A DNA stretch of 64,000 bases from Paraglaciecola sp. T6c (GTDB lineage Bacteria; Pseudomonadota; Gammaproteobacteria; Enterobacterales; Alteromonadaceae). Below the pieces are notes generated by a model. The model was not told the origin of the DNA. It saw nothing but the letters and a program-made list of their open reading frames with translations, and made no database searches. The translations under genes and the position numbers were made by a program. The stretch covers positions 3,968,001 through 4,032,000 of the forward strand of contig NC_008228.1 in NCBI RefSeq assembly GCF_000014225.1. Reading direction: 5' to 3'. Numbering within the stretch: the stretch's first letter is position 1; the number at the start of each line of letters is the position of its first letter. Shown here in pieces: positions 56,357 through 64,000 of the stretch.

Positions 56357-57187
56357 ATGTTCACTGCTGATGAATACGCAAACCGTGCCACTGAGTCATT
56401 CGCTTTACCTAAAATTTGTATACAAATTCGCACGCTGCTGGACAGCAACAATGCCAGCACGGACGATATCGCCAGACTTGTCTCTACCGACCCAGCCCTT
56501 AGCTCCAAACTTCTGAAGCTGGCCAACAGTGCCTTGTTTCGTTTTGAATCTCAGGTGGATAACATTAATAAAGCCGTTAATGTGGTGGGCGGTGAAGCGC
56601 TGTATAACTTAGTGATGGCCGAGACGGCTGGCTCTGCGTTTGAACATTTCAGCAACGACGTCATTGATTTAAAGCGTTTCTGGTTACAGAGTATCTACGC
56701 TGCATTGGTGGCTAAACATTTAGCAAAGATGACGCAAACCCGCACCAGTGCTCGGTATTTTGTTATCGGCTTATTGCACAATATTGGTGAACTCATCGTG
56801 GCTGTACAAACCCCTGAATTGGCAATTGCCTGTAACGATTACGACCAACATGTACCACCTTGGAAACGCCAAAAGTCAGTACTGGGATTCTATTATACGG
56901 ATTGTACTCATGCGTTGTTAAAACAATGGGGACTCCCTGCGCATTTGTACCAAGTGTTGCCAGATGCCAACAATGAAACGGCCGCAAACTCGAGCCATGA
57001 AGCAAGCCTAATGTTTATAGTTTGCCGCGTGGCTGTTGCTATGGTTTATCCTGATAAGTTTAGTGCTTCAAGTGTGATTCACCCGATGATTTTGCGCAAA
57101 GCGGGTTTAGAAGAACAAGACATAACGGACGGTATAAAATTCGCACACATGGAAGCACAAACGATGATTGAACTTCTTAGCCCCTAA
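56357..57187 (+). CDS. HDOD-domain signalling protein
   Basis: A 276-residue protein with an HDOD domain (about residues 15-215), a catalytically altered relative of HD phosphohydrolases. It begins RATESFALPKICIQIRTLLD and has DDIARLVSTDPALSSKLLKLANS, the family core (span). A possible metal site is reduced: HNIGEL stands where HD-GYP proteins carry HDIGK. HDOD proteins often act in signalling tied to c-di-GMP or two-component pathways. It is close to, but not obviously cotranscribed with, the DUF481 genes downstream. Confidence 0.85.
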   Translation: MFTADEYANRATESFALPKICIQIRTLLDSNNASTDDIARLVSTDPALSSKLLKLANSALFRFESQVDNINKAVNVVGGEALYNLVMAETAGSAFEHFSNDVIDLKRFWLQSIYAALVAKHLAKMTQTRTSARYFVIGLLHNIGELIVAVQTPELAIACNDYDQHVPPWKRQKSVLGFYYTDCTHALLKQWGLPAHLYQVLPDANNETAANSSHEASLMFIVCRVAVAMVYPDKFSASSVIHPMILRKAGLEEQDITDGIKFAHMEAQTMIELLSP

Positions 57188-57290
57188 TGTTCTAGTAGTA
57201 GCCTAAAGTAGAAGGCTTCAGCCATGTTTATGGATGCATTTACTATCCCGTTTAGCTATACTGCACGGCATTGTCTTTTAGCTACCTATC

Positions 57291-58097
57291 ATGTTTCGAA
57301 GAATAATGCTTAGATACCTCATCTTGCTGGCACTATGTTTCCCCTGCCATGCTCAAATAAACATTATGCGCTCACTCTACATGTCCGACAGCGGTGGAAA
57401 CCTTCCAGCCTCTGGAAGCAACATCACGGCCACCGGTGAATTAGGTTTACTGTATAACAAGGGCAATACCAACTCTTCCAGTGTCAATGCTAAATTTAAT
57501 ATCAGTCACGAACTCGAGAAATGGAGCTATCAAGCGATTGCCAACACTCGGTATAAGACCTCAAAGGAAGCAGATGATGGGGGGGATGAATATGATGTCA
57601 CTACGGCTCAGAAGAACTTTATCTCCACCCAAATAGACTTTAAGCTCGCCTCGCCGGATGAACGGATCTTTATTTACGCCGAATATGAAAATGATCGGTT
57701 CGATATTTATGACTACCAAACTTTAGTCGCCAGCGGTTGGAGCGAACGCCTTTGGCGTGACGAGTTTAGCGAGTTCAAATACAGTGTAGGACCGGGTTAT
57801 GCTATCGCTGAAGCCAAAAACGACGAAGAAAATGATGACTTACAAGGCGTCATTCTACGTACTGCTTTGGAATACACCTTAGAAATATCTAAATCAGCGC
57901 AGTTTCGCCAGTTTATCAGCACAGAAACCGATCCCGAATACACCAAAACAAAATCAGAAACGTCACTTTCCACTAAAATATTTGGTTCATTAGCCATGAA
58001 GCTGTCCTTCATTATGGAACACAACAGCAACGCCGAAGTGAGCCAAGAGAGCCTAGATACGGAAACCGCTGTTACGCTTGTTTATCAATTTTTCTGA
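57291..58097 (+). CDS. DUF481 outer-membrane beta-barrel protein (copy 1)
   Basis: A 268-residue protein with a signal peptide (cleavage after CHA, about residue 21) and a DUF481 beta-barrel of alternating strands, ending VTLVYQFF with terminal Phe. It shows the family stretch ATGELGLLYNKGNTNSSSV near residue 44 and SVGPGYAIAEAK in the middle. The function of DUF481 (YdiY) proteins is unknown. It is paralogous to the next gene, and some positions are closely shared, for example KFEYSVGPGY versus FKYSVGPGY. Confidence 0.85.
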   Translation: MFRRIMLRYLILLALCFPCHAQINIMRSLYMSDSGGNLPASGSNITATGELGLLYNKGNTNSSSVNAKFNISHELEKWSYQAIANTRYKTSKEADDGGDEYDVTTAQKNFISTQIDFKLASPDERIFIYAEYENDRFDIYDYQTLVASGWSERLWRDEFSEFKYSVGPGYAIAEAKNDEENDDLQGVILRTALEYTLEISKSAQFRQFISTETDPEYTKTKSETSLSTKIFGSLAMKLSFIMEHNSNAEVSQESLDTETAVTLVYQFF

Positions 58098-58146
58098 TGC
58101 GCCATCGCCCTAACAAATTTACTTTTCAACTTAAGGATATTTTTAA

Positions 58147-58884
58147 ATGAAAAAAACGCTTATCGCCACTGGATTACTCCTTGCGGGAAATGCCTTCGCC
58201 CAAGAAGAAGTTAAACCATTTTCTATGGATGGCGAGCTGGGCTTTATCGCTACCTCAGGTAACACAGAAACCACGTCTTTGAATGCTAAGTTGTCTGCTC
58301 ATCAAGAGTTAGAGCAATGGAGTAATGATTTCTTATTCGAGGGTTTATATAAGAAAGATGATGTCACCCTTGATGATGATACTAGTGAAAGCCAAACTAC
58401 AGCGCAGAAATTCTTTATCTCTGGTCAAGGTAACTACAAGTTAGCCAACCCTGATCACCGTTTATTCGCGTTCGGTTCATACGAAGATGACCGTTTCAGC
58501 AGCTTTAATTATCAATCAACCGTTGCCGCGGGTTGGAGCCAAAAGTTGTGGGACAACGAAACCACCAAGTTTGAATACAGTGTGGGTCCTGGTTACTCTT
58601 TTGCTGAAACCTCTGAAGGCGAAGACGCTGATAGCTTTATCGTCCGTGGGGCATTGGGCTTCAATTGGAAAATTTCTGATACCGCAACGTTCAAACAAAC
58701 AATGAGTACGGAAGTCGGTGAAGATAACACTAAGTCTAAGTCCATAAGCTCTATCTCAGCCAAAATAAACAGTTCATTATCAATGAAACTAACCTTAACG
58801 TTCGATCACAACTCGAGTGTGTCTGAAGGAATAGAAAAGCTAGATACGCAAACAGCAGCAACCATCGTTTACACTTTCTTCTAA
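58147..58884 (+). CDS. DUF481 outer-membrane beta-barrel protein (copy 2)
   Basis: A 245-residue protein with a cleaner signal peptide (MKKTLIATGLLLAGNAFA) and the same DUF481 barrel (DGELGFIATSGNTETTSLNA, then KFEYSVGPGYSFAE, terminal AATIVYTFF). It follows copy 1 by 49 bases, so tandem duplication with later divergence is likely, and both probably come from one transcript. AAGGATATTTTTAAATG precedes the start. A bidirectional terminator follows. Confidence 0.86.
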   Translation: MKKTLIATGLLLAGNAFAQEEVKPFSMDGELGFIATSGNTETTSLNAKLSAHQELEQWSNDFLFEGLYKKDDVTLDDDTSESQTTAQKFFISGQGNYKLANPDHRLFAFGSYEDDRFSSFNYQSTVAAGWSQKLWDNETTKFEYSVGPGYSFAETSEGEDADSFIVRGALGFNWKISDTATFKQTMSTEVGEDNTKSKSISSISAKINSSLSMKLTLTFDHNSSVSEGIEKLDTQTAATIVYTFF

Positions 58885-58902
58885 ACAACGGTCAAGCTTA
58901 AA

Positions 58903-58932
58903 AAGAAACGGCAACCATGGGTTGCCGTTTTT
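58903..58932. terminator. Bidirectional terminator between convergent genes
   Basis: AAACGGCAACC pairs with GGTTGCCGTTT around ATG and carries A and T tracts on the two sides. It serves the DUF481 pair and the convergent cupredoxin/GGDEF-EAL/porin operon. Confidence 0.9.
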
Positions 58933-58946
58933 GTATCTATATACTG

Positions 58947-60179
58947 CTAGCGCCATCTGTACTGCGCCACGGCAAGGGTTTGTTGCTGATTTTGTCTTTG
59001 TTGTTCGCCGAGCGTCGAACGAATATCAGCGCGATTACGATTAAAATGTTGCTCTAGCCCCACTTGCCAATTTTTATCAATAGTATAGCGCCATGCCAAG
59101 GTCATAGCCTGCCCGTCGCTGTTGTTTGGATCATCTGGGAATATGTCATCTTCCCTCACCTCAAAGTCATCGTAGCGAGCGCTGAATCGATGTGAGCCGA
59201 CTTTATGGCTGTACATCACATAGTATGCATCGAAATTAATGTATACGAACCGCTGCCCCATGTGGCTGCTGCCTGTTAACCATTGGGCAATGAATCGTCC
59301 ATTTGGCGTGACGTCATGTGAGAACGCTAACGAATGAAACTTAGTACGCCAAGCGTATAAACGCTGAGAATTCACGACGTTTGGATTGGCTTGATTGTCG
59401 TAGAAATAATAACGGACTTTGCTTCTGTGATAGTAATTCAGGTGTGCACCTAGGTAATACCCCACTCTGCTATCAAGCTCATGAAATGGCTCCACATAAG
59501 ACGGATGAAAAATTCCGTTAGGATCCACAACCGTAGGGTAATTAGCGAAAACAACTCTATCATTGTGCAAACTTTGTCTATCGTGCATTGCAAAGCCTCG
59601 CCAGCTAAGCACGGTCCCCAAGGTATCGTTGCCTTTAAATGCCCCTGCTGTTACTTCCCAAGTCAATGGACTGCGACGACTGCGCCCGGAACTAAATAAC
59701 GATCCCTCGATACCCGCAACCCTGAGTTCTTCACCAATCCAACTGTTGATAGCAGATTGCGTATAGGCATAGGGCGATAACCATCCTAAATCAACATTCT
59801 CAAGAGACAAACGCGGGTAAAAAAAACCTGCTCGCCCTTTAAACCGGACCTGGCGATGAGACAAAGGCTTATAGTGTATGGTGGCTTGTGAGATACCCAA
59901 GCGCTGTTCACCTAACTGATACAGGTTAGCACTGACGTCATAGGAAAAACTCGATGATAACCGATCCGTTATTCTCAATACACCTTGCTGTAAATGCACT
60001 GCATTATCTTCATACGCAAGAATACCGGTCCCTTTTTCAAGCCATGGCGCCTGCTCATCACCGTGCACAATATTCGCCTGAATGAGGCCGCTGAGTTGCT
60101 GGGCACTTACAGGGATTTGCCAACCGACTATTCCATAAAAGCCGAGTAACATCACAGACACAAAACGCGATAACCTCAT
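58947..60179 (-). CDS. Predicted outer-membrane beta-barrel protein, unknown family
   Basis: A 410-residue protein with a signal peptide (cleavage after VSA, about residue 26) and alternating aromatic and polar residues throughout, predicting a beta barrel; it ends YRWR, so it lacks the usual terminal Phe. The N-terminal half (SGLIQANIVHGDEQAPWL) recalls porin-like outer-membrane proteins. The ATG at 60179 overlaps the stop of the GGDEF-EAL gene in an ATGA arrangement, showing translational coupling. I do not recognise the family. It is the last gene of a three-gene operon. Confidence 0.65.
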   Translation of the reverse strand: MRLSRFVSVMLLGFYGIVGWQIPVSAQQLSGLIQANIVHGDEQAPWLEKGTGILAYEDNAVHLQQGVLRITDRLSSSFSYDVSANLYQLGEQRLGISQATIHYKPLSHRQVRFKGRAGFFYPRLSLENVDLGWLSPYAYTQSAINSWIGEELRVAGIEGSLFSSGRSRRSPLTWEVTAGAFKGNDTLGTVLSWRGFAMHDRQSLHNDRVVFANYPTVVDPNGIFHPSYVEPFHELDSRVGYYLGAHLNYYHRSKVRYYFYDNQANPNVVNSQRLYAWRTKFHSLAFSHDVTPNGRFIAQWLTGSSHMGQRFVYINFDAYYVMYSHKVGSHRFSARYDDFEVREDDIFPDDPNNSDGQAMTLAWRYTIDKNWQVGLEQHFNRNRADIRSTLGEQQRQNQQQTLAVAQYRWR

Positions 60180-62533
60180 TGTGAGCACGAAGCCAATCCC
60201 TGCTCGGTAAACATTTCATACCAAGAGATTAATTCATCAGCGCGCAATGCCTTAGTCATATAGTAGCCTTGCGCCTTGGTGCAACCGACTTCTCTTAAAA
60301 ATTCTAACGTTTCAAGGTCTTCAACTCCCTCAGCTACGGTTGTAAGCCCTAAATTTTGCGCTAAGCTGACTAGCGTTTTCACCATCACTCTGTCTTCTTG
60401 GTTTGTGGCTAGCGCAAGTACAAATGCCTTATCAATTTTGAGTTCATCTACCGGCATTTTTTTCAATTGAGCCATCGAAGAATACCCCGTACCAAAGTCA
60501 TCGATAGACAAGGTAACCCCCATATCTCGGAGCAGGTTTAATGCCTTAAGGGCATTTTCTGGATCGCCCATAACCGCGCTTTCAGTCACCTCCATTGTCA
60601 ATGCACTGGGGGGTAAATCAAACTCATTGAGCAAAGATTCAATGCTCGCTGGTAACGATAAATCAACTAAATCGATCGCTGAAATATTCACTGCCACGGA
60701 AAAACATATGTTCTTATCACGCCATCGTTTGACTTGCTCACACGCTGTTCTTAATGCCCATTGGGTAACGTGGCGAATAGCGCCTGTTTGCTCGGCTAGT
60801 GGAATAAAATCATCAGGGGGAACGAAACCATGTTCAGGGTGAAACCAGCGTATTAGGCATTCCAGCGTCTCTATTTTGTCGCTCGCGATGGTTAACTTCG
60901 GTTGGTAATGCAGCTCTAATTGTCCCTCGCCTAACGCGCCTTTAAGCTGTGACATCAGGCTCAACCGAACCACTGAGTGCTTGTTAAGTGCATCATTATA
61001 AAGGGCGAATGGATTATGCTGATCTTTACAACTGTACATAGCAATATCAGCACATTGCATAAGCCCTTGCAGCGACGAAGCGTGTTGTGGATAAAGGGCA
61101 ATTCCCATTGAGCAGTCCACATCTAGTACTAGATTTTCTATCTTAAAAGGCTGCTCGAACACGCTCAGGAGATTTTGAGCCACATCTTGCGGGCGTGTAT
61201 TGGCCTCTTGAAGGCCGACCCAAGCATATTCATCTCCCCCTAATCGCGCACAGAAACCCTTGTTTTGCGTATGACTATGTAAACGCTTGGCGATGGCAAT
61301 AAGCAGTTCGTCGCCTAAATCATGACCTAGGGTATCGTTTATCTCTTTGAATCGGTCTACATCTATCATCAACACGATCAACTCGCATTCTGGTGCTTGC
61401 CTGATCATGTCGCTGATATGGTTAGAAAACTGGATGCGGTTTGGGATATGAGTTAGCTCGTCAAAATATGCCAGTTGGTGAATTTGCGCTTCACGATCTT
61501 GGATACCTAGTTGCATATCACTAAAGGCGCTGGAAAGCGTTTCTACTTCTCGAGTGTTTGCACTAGGAAAACTATCAACATTCTCACCGGCACGCATTCT
61601 GCGCGCTGCATCTATCAATTGCTTCAATGGCTTGGTAATTTCGCGTGATAGCAGTGTCGCACCTAACAAACCCAGCGCGGCAGCGGCCAACAAAATGAAG
61701 ATTAATTGACCAATTAAACTTTCATTAGAAAGAAACGCATCATCTTCGTCCATCGACAATACAATAAAAGCCGATTCCCCTTGCCAAGTGCCAAGCTCAA
61801 AAGCACTGTAAATGATGCTGGTAGAATTTAATGGTAGCCTGTGAAGCCCTCGCGTTTTAGCGATTTCACCTTGCTTTTGGCCCGCGACGAAATGCGCTTC
61901 AGGGGTCGCTCCCAACAGCACACTGGCATTGCCACCGAACAGTGATATTTGCATATCGGTTAAATCCACCAGATGTGGTGTGAACAATTTCTTTGCATCA
62001 ATCCCCATCACGACCCAAGCATTGATATGGCCTGACGTTTCGACAAAGCGCACAGGTGTTGAGCGCATAAGGTAGTTACGCCCTTGGTAAGTAAACCAAT
62101 GTAACGCTGCTTTGGAGAAAGCAGGAACGACTTGCTTGCTATTTTCAAACGGCGAATGCGCTTCAATAAGTGGTGTGAAGTCCTTACTCAAAACCCAGTA
62201 GATATCTGCTCCTAAACGGCTCTGGTAGTTTGACATAGCGGAGCTTAATGAGCGTTGATCATTTTTAGCTGTTGCTATGAGTTGCTTCATGCTGAAATCT
62301 TTGGCGAGTGTGGCCATTCCGTTATCTAGCGCACTGGCTCGTCCCTCCACATTGTCCTGAACGACCGCAGCAGAAGTTTGAATATGATTCATTAGTTGAG
62401 CACTAGCGTGTTTGAACGTGGCTTGCTGAACGAAATAAATGGTTACCACGACGATAATACTGAGCAAGAGCAAAAATATGAAAGACATCCGCATTTGCAA
62501 AGATGGTTTAATCAATACGCTTTTGTTACTCAT
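60176..62533 (-). CDS. Membrane GGDEF-EAL protein with periplasmic sensor domain
   Basis: A 785-residue protein with an N-terminal membrane helix (about 15-37), a periplasmic Cache-like sensor of roughly 230 residues, a second helix (about 270-295), a HAMP region, a GGDEF domain with GGDEY at 432-436 and an EAL domain. In the EAL part the first motif reads ECLIRW (558 onward) instead of EALxRW, but the Glu remains, and DDFGTGYSS and the later AEGVED motif are intact. So phosphodiesterase activity is likely; cyclase activity is possible but uncertain. Starting at ATG 62533, it overlaps the cupredoxin gene by eight bases. It is coupled to the beta-barrel gene. Confidence 0.88.
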   Translation of the reverse strand: MSNKSVLIKPSLQMRMSFIFLLLLSIIVVVTIYFVQQATFKHASAQLMNHIQTSAAVVQDNVEGRASALDNGMATLAKDFSMKQLIATAKNDQRSLSSAMSNYQSRLGADIYWVLSKDFTPLIEAHSPFENSKQVVPAFSKAALHWFTYQGRNYLMRSTPVRFVETSGHINAWVVMGIDAKKLFTPHLVDLTDMQISLFGGNASVLLGATPEAHFVAGQKQGEIAKTRGLHRLPLNSTSIIYSAFELGTWQGESAFIVLSMDEDDAFLSNESLIGQLIFILLAAAALGLLGATLLSREITKPLKQLIDAARRMRAGENVDSFPSANTREVETLSSAFSDMQLGIQDREAQIHQLAYFDELTHIPNRIQFSNHISDMIRQAPECELIVLMIDVDRFKEINDTLGHDLGDELLIAIAKRLHSHTQNKGFCARLGGDEYAWVGLQEANTRPQDVAQNLLSVFEQPFKIENLVLDVDCSMGIALYPQHASSLQGLMQCADIAMYSCKDQHNPFALYNDALNKHSVVRLSLMSQLKGALGEGQLELHYQPKLTIASDKIETLECLIRWFHPEHGFVPPDDFIPLAEQTGAIRHVTQWALRTACEQVKRWRDKNICFSVAVNISAIDLVDLSLPASIESLLNEFDLPPSALTMEVTESAVMGDPENALKALNLLRDMGVTLSIDDFGTGYSSMAQLKKMPVDELKIDKAFVLALATNQEDRVMVKTLVSLAQNLGLTTVAEGVEDLETLEFLREVGCTKAQGYYMTKALRADELISWYEMFTEQGLASCSQ

Positions 62534-63167
62534 ATTCACCGAATTCATCTGCCGCATCTTCAAAAGCATTTACATCAGGTAACAGAGCAGAAGGCACACT
62601 CATGCTCACGTGAGTATCACCTTGTATTGATAACATCATTTGAAATGACTCTGGGCTATCGCTAATACGTGGATGCCATGCTTTAAGAGTATATTCACCG
62701 TCAGGCACGCTGATTGTCACCTCGCCTGCGTAGTCCGATTTTTTAAAATACGGTGTATCCACTACATAGATGTAACCCAGCATCCAGTCATGCACGTTAC
62801 ACCCCATTTCCACCACTCCAAGGTTGTCGAACAATAACGGATCCGCCCGTAATCCCTTGTATAGCTCTAACTCAAACACCTTGGCGCTAGAGAACGAGTA
62901 TACGTGATGCTGAATCGAGTCAGAATTAGGAAAACTCACTTGAGTGTTACGCTGAACAGCAAGAATATGCGGGTAAAACTGGGTGTCGACTTGATCCATG
63001 ATCGCCATGTTTTCAACAGGCTCGAAAGATTCCGTTTTCGGTATAAGATAAACCACAGCATTCGCTAATGGGTTTTGCTGGTTATCCAAAAGGGAAACCG
63101 CAATGTTGCCAGCAAAACTGACTGAATTTGCCATGATTAGCAATAGAAAGAGAATGAACCTGGTCAC
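62526..63167 (-). CDS. Periplasmic cupredoxin-like protein (methylamine-utilization-like)
   Basis: A 213-residue protein with a signal peptide (cleavage after SFA, about residue 19). The mature part begins with a beta-sandwich-like segment and contains QVSFPNSDSIQHHVYSFS (His87/His88) and MGCNVHDWMLGYIYV (Cys123, His126, Met129). A His followed by Cys-x2-His-x2-Met is the ligand pattern of a type 1 copper site. Homologues are often annotated as methylamine-utilization proteins without evidence. GTG start with GAGG five bases upstream. First gene of the operon with the GGDEF-EAL and beta-barrel genes. Confidence 0.7.
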   Translation of the reverse strand: MTRFILFLLLIMANSVSFAGNIAVSLLDNQQNPLANAVVYLIPKTESFEPVENMAIMDQVDTQFYPHILAVQRNTQVSFPNSDSIQHHVYSFSSAKVFELELYKGLRADPLLFDNLGVVEMGCNVHDWMLGYIYVVDTPYFKKSDYAGEVTISVPDGEYTLKAWHPRISDSPESFQMMLSIQGDTHVSMSVPSALLPDVNAFEDAADEFGEYE

Positions 63168-63293
63168 AGCCGCCTCAATTTTTTGAATAATACTAACTTA
63201 TTTTTTGTTGATGTATTATATAAAGACGCTTTTTTACGACATTTAATGGGGCAAAGACAACGAAATCACGTCGTCTTTGTCATAGTTTCTTAC

Positions 63294-64000
63294 TTAGTCA
63301 TTTTCGGATAGGCTAGCCAGCACACGCTTAGCTTCATCTGATTGCGGGGGGTGTCCGTTTTCGATGATTTCTTCAAGTAGCTCCGTAGCTGATTCTGTCT
63401 CACCTATTTCGATATAGGCATGCGCCAAATCAAGCTTAGCGCCAAAGCCGTCGTCACTGTCCACGTCAATATGATCAACGTCGCCTTGTGCCCCTGAAAA
63501 CTCCCCCATCACAGACTCTAAATCTAGCGCTTTTTCCGGTGAGGGATCCGCCGTGATACTGTCATTAAGCAAGTCGTCAACGTCCAGAAAATCGCGCTCT
63601 TGTTCATGGGGATCGCTTTCTTCCAGTAAGGTTGCGATGTCCACCGCGTCGTCAATATCCTGTCCGGCTTGATTGGTATTGCTGGGTGACGGCGTGTTTT
63701 CGGTCGTTGCAGAAATGGCGTCGCCCAAATCTTCATCTAAACTTTGCAACATGTCATCGAATGAGCCGGATTCTAGGTTCTCGATGGCCCCTTTGTCGTC
63801 TTCATCTACTTCGTTTAACCAGTCCCCTAGTTCAGGGAATTCATCTAACTCTTCACTGTCTTTATCAAAGGACGGTGCTAATGATTCGTTATCAGATAAC
63901 GCTGCGCTATTGCTAGAGTTATCGTCTAGAACAAAATTATCTAGCGCACGCTCTAACTCATCATCATCAAAATCACCTATGGCATCTATGTCGTCTAAAT
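63294..64000 (-). CDS. fimV: FimV-like protein, C-terminal part (cut by window end)
   Basis: The reading frame stays open from the stop at 63294 to the window edge, giving at least 235 residues; the rest lies beyond 64000. The visible part is an extremely acidic Asp/Glu-rich linker with repeats such as LDDIDAIGDFDDDE, followed by a C-terminal domain GAKLDLAHAYIEIGETESA and LLEEIIENG, the FimV_Cterm type helical/TPR unit. FimV acts at the cell pole in type IV pilus and twitching systems. Internal in-frame ATG codons are not starts. It lies upstream of the cupredoxin operon on the same strand, and is probably unrelated to it. Confidence 0.85.
   Translation of the reverse strand, partial: LDDIDAIGDFDDDELERALDNFVLDDNSSNSAALSDNESLAPSFDKDSEELDEFPELGDWLNEVDEDDKGAIENLESGSFDDMLQSLDEDLGDAISATTENTPSPSNTNQAGQDIDDAVDIATLLEESDPHEQERDFLDVDDLLNDSITADPSPEKALDLESVMGEFSGAQGDVDHIDVDSDDGFGAKLDLAHAYIEIGETESATELLEEIIENGHPPQSDEAKRVLASLSEND

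Noticed and set aside
63252-63279. 11-bp imperfect hairpin after fimV as terminator
   Set aside because: Stem has a mismatch and no U tract follows on the minus strand, so it was not listed as a feature.

Overview
The window is a gene-dense stretch of a marine gammaproteobacterial chromosome. The gene set and order (an AmpD-AmpE-PdhR-AceE-AceF-LpdA block beside NadC and type IV pilus genes; CoaE-ZapD-YacG; Epd-Pgk-aldolase with transketolase and MetK; Ppk-Ppx next to Pst) together with moderate GC point to Alteromonadales, probably Alteromonadaceae related to Paraglaciecola or Pseudoalteromonas. The genus is inference from recalled gene order, not a database match. I see no prophage, insertion sequence, CRISPR array, tRNA or rRNA.

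Layout. 1-8.1 kb: an MgtC-like membrane protein, a secreted alpha/beta hydrolase, a PaaI-type thioesterase, a three-gene ECF sigma / membrane anti-sigma-like / periplasmic coiled-coil operon, OxyR and a phosphate-selective porin. 8.4-20.6 kb: a phosphate island with pstSCAB-phoU, a DUF47-Pit pair, a GcvR-like ACT protein, and ppk-ppx. Four Pho-box arrays with 11-bp spacing lie in front of the porin, pstS, DUF47-pit and ppk, so nearly the whole block looks like one PhoB regulon for scavenging, importing and storing phosphate; phoB and phoR are not in the window. 20.8-30.2 kb: small conserved proteins, the central carbon cluster tkt-epd-pgk-class I aldolase, and metK behind a candidate MetJ operator, followed by a lipoprotein metalloprotease. 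30.3-37.3 kb: MscS, RsmE, a soluble GAF histidine kinase without a partner, a GST-like protein, an esterase and a peroxiredoxin-glutaredoxin fusion.

37.5-43.6 kb: yacG, zapD, coaE, pilD, pilC and pilA on the minus strand. pilB, usually found between pilA and pilC, is absent, and a terminator stands in its place. nadC and a membrane-anchored retropepsin-like protein follow. 43.7-52.5 kb: ampD-ampE, then pdhR with a perfect PdhR operator, and aceE-aceF-lpdA; a terminator and a good sigma-70 promoter separate aceF from lpdA. 52.8-58.9 kb: an M13 metallopeptidase, a DUF1289 protein, an alpha/beta hydrolase, an HDOD protein and tandem DUF481 outer-membrane proteins.

58.9-64.0 kb: the least familiar part, a translationally coupled three-gene operon encoding a secreted cupredoxin-like protein, a membrane GGDEF-EAL protein and a predicted outer-membrane beta-barrel. 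It may be an undescribed redox or metal-linked c-di-GMP module. The window ends inside the C-terminal part of a FimV-like gene. The strongest leads for new biology are this operon, the ECF operon with an unusual anti-sigma candidate, and the altered pilABCD locus.
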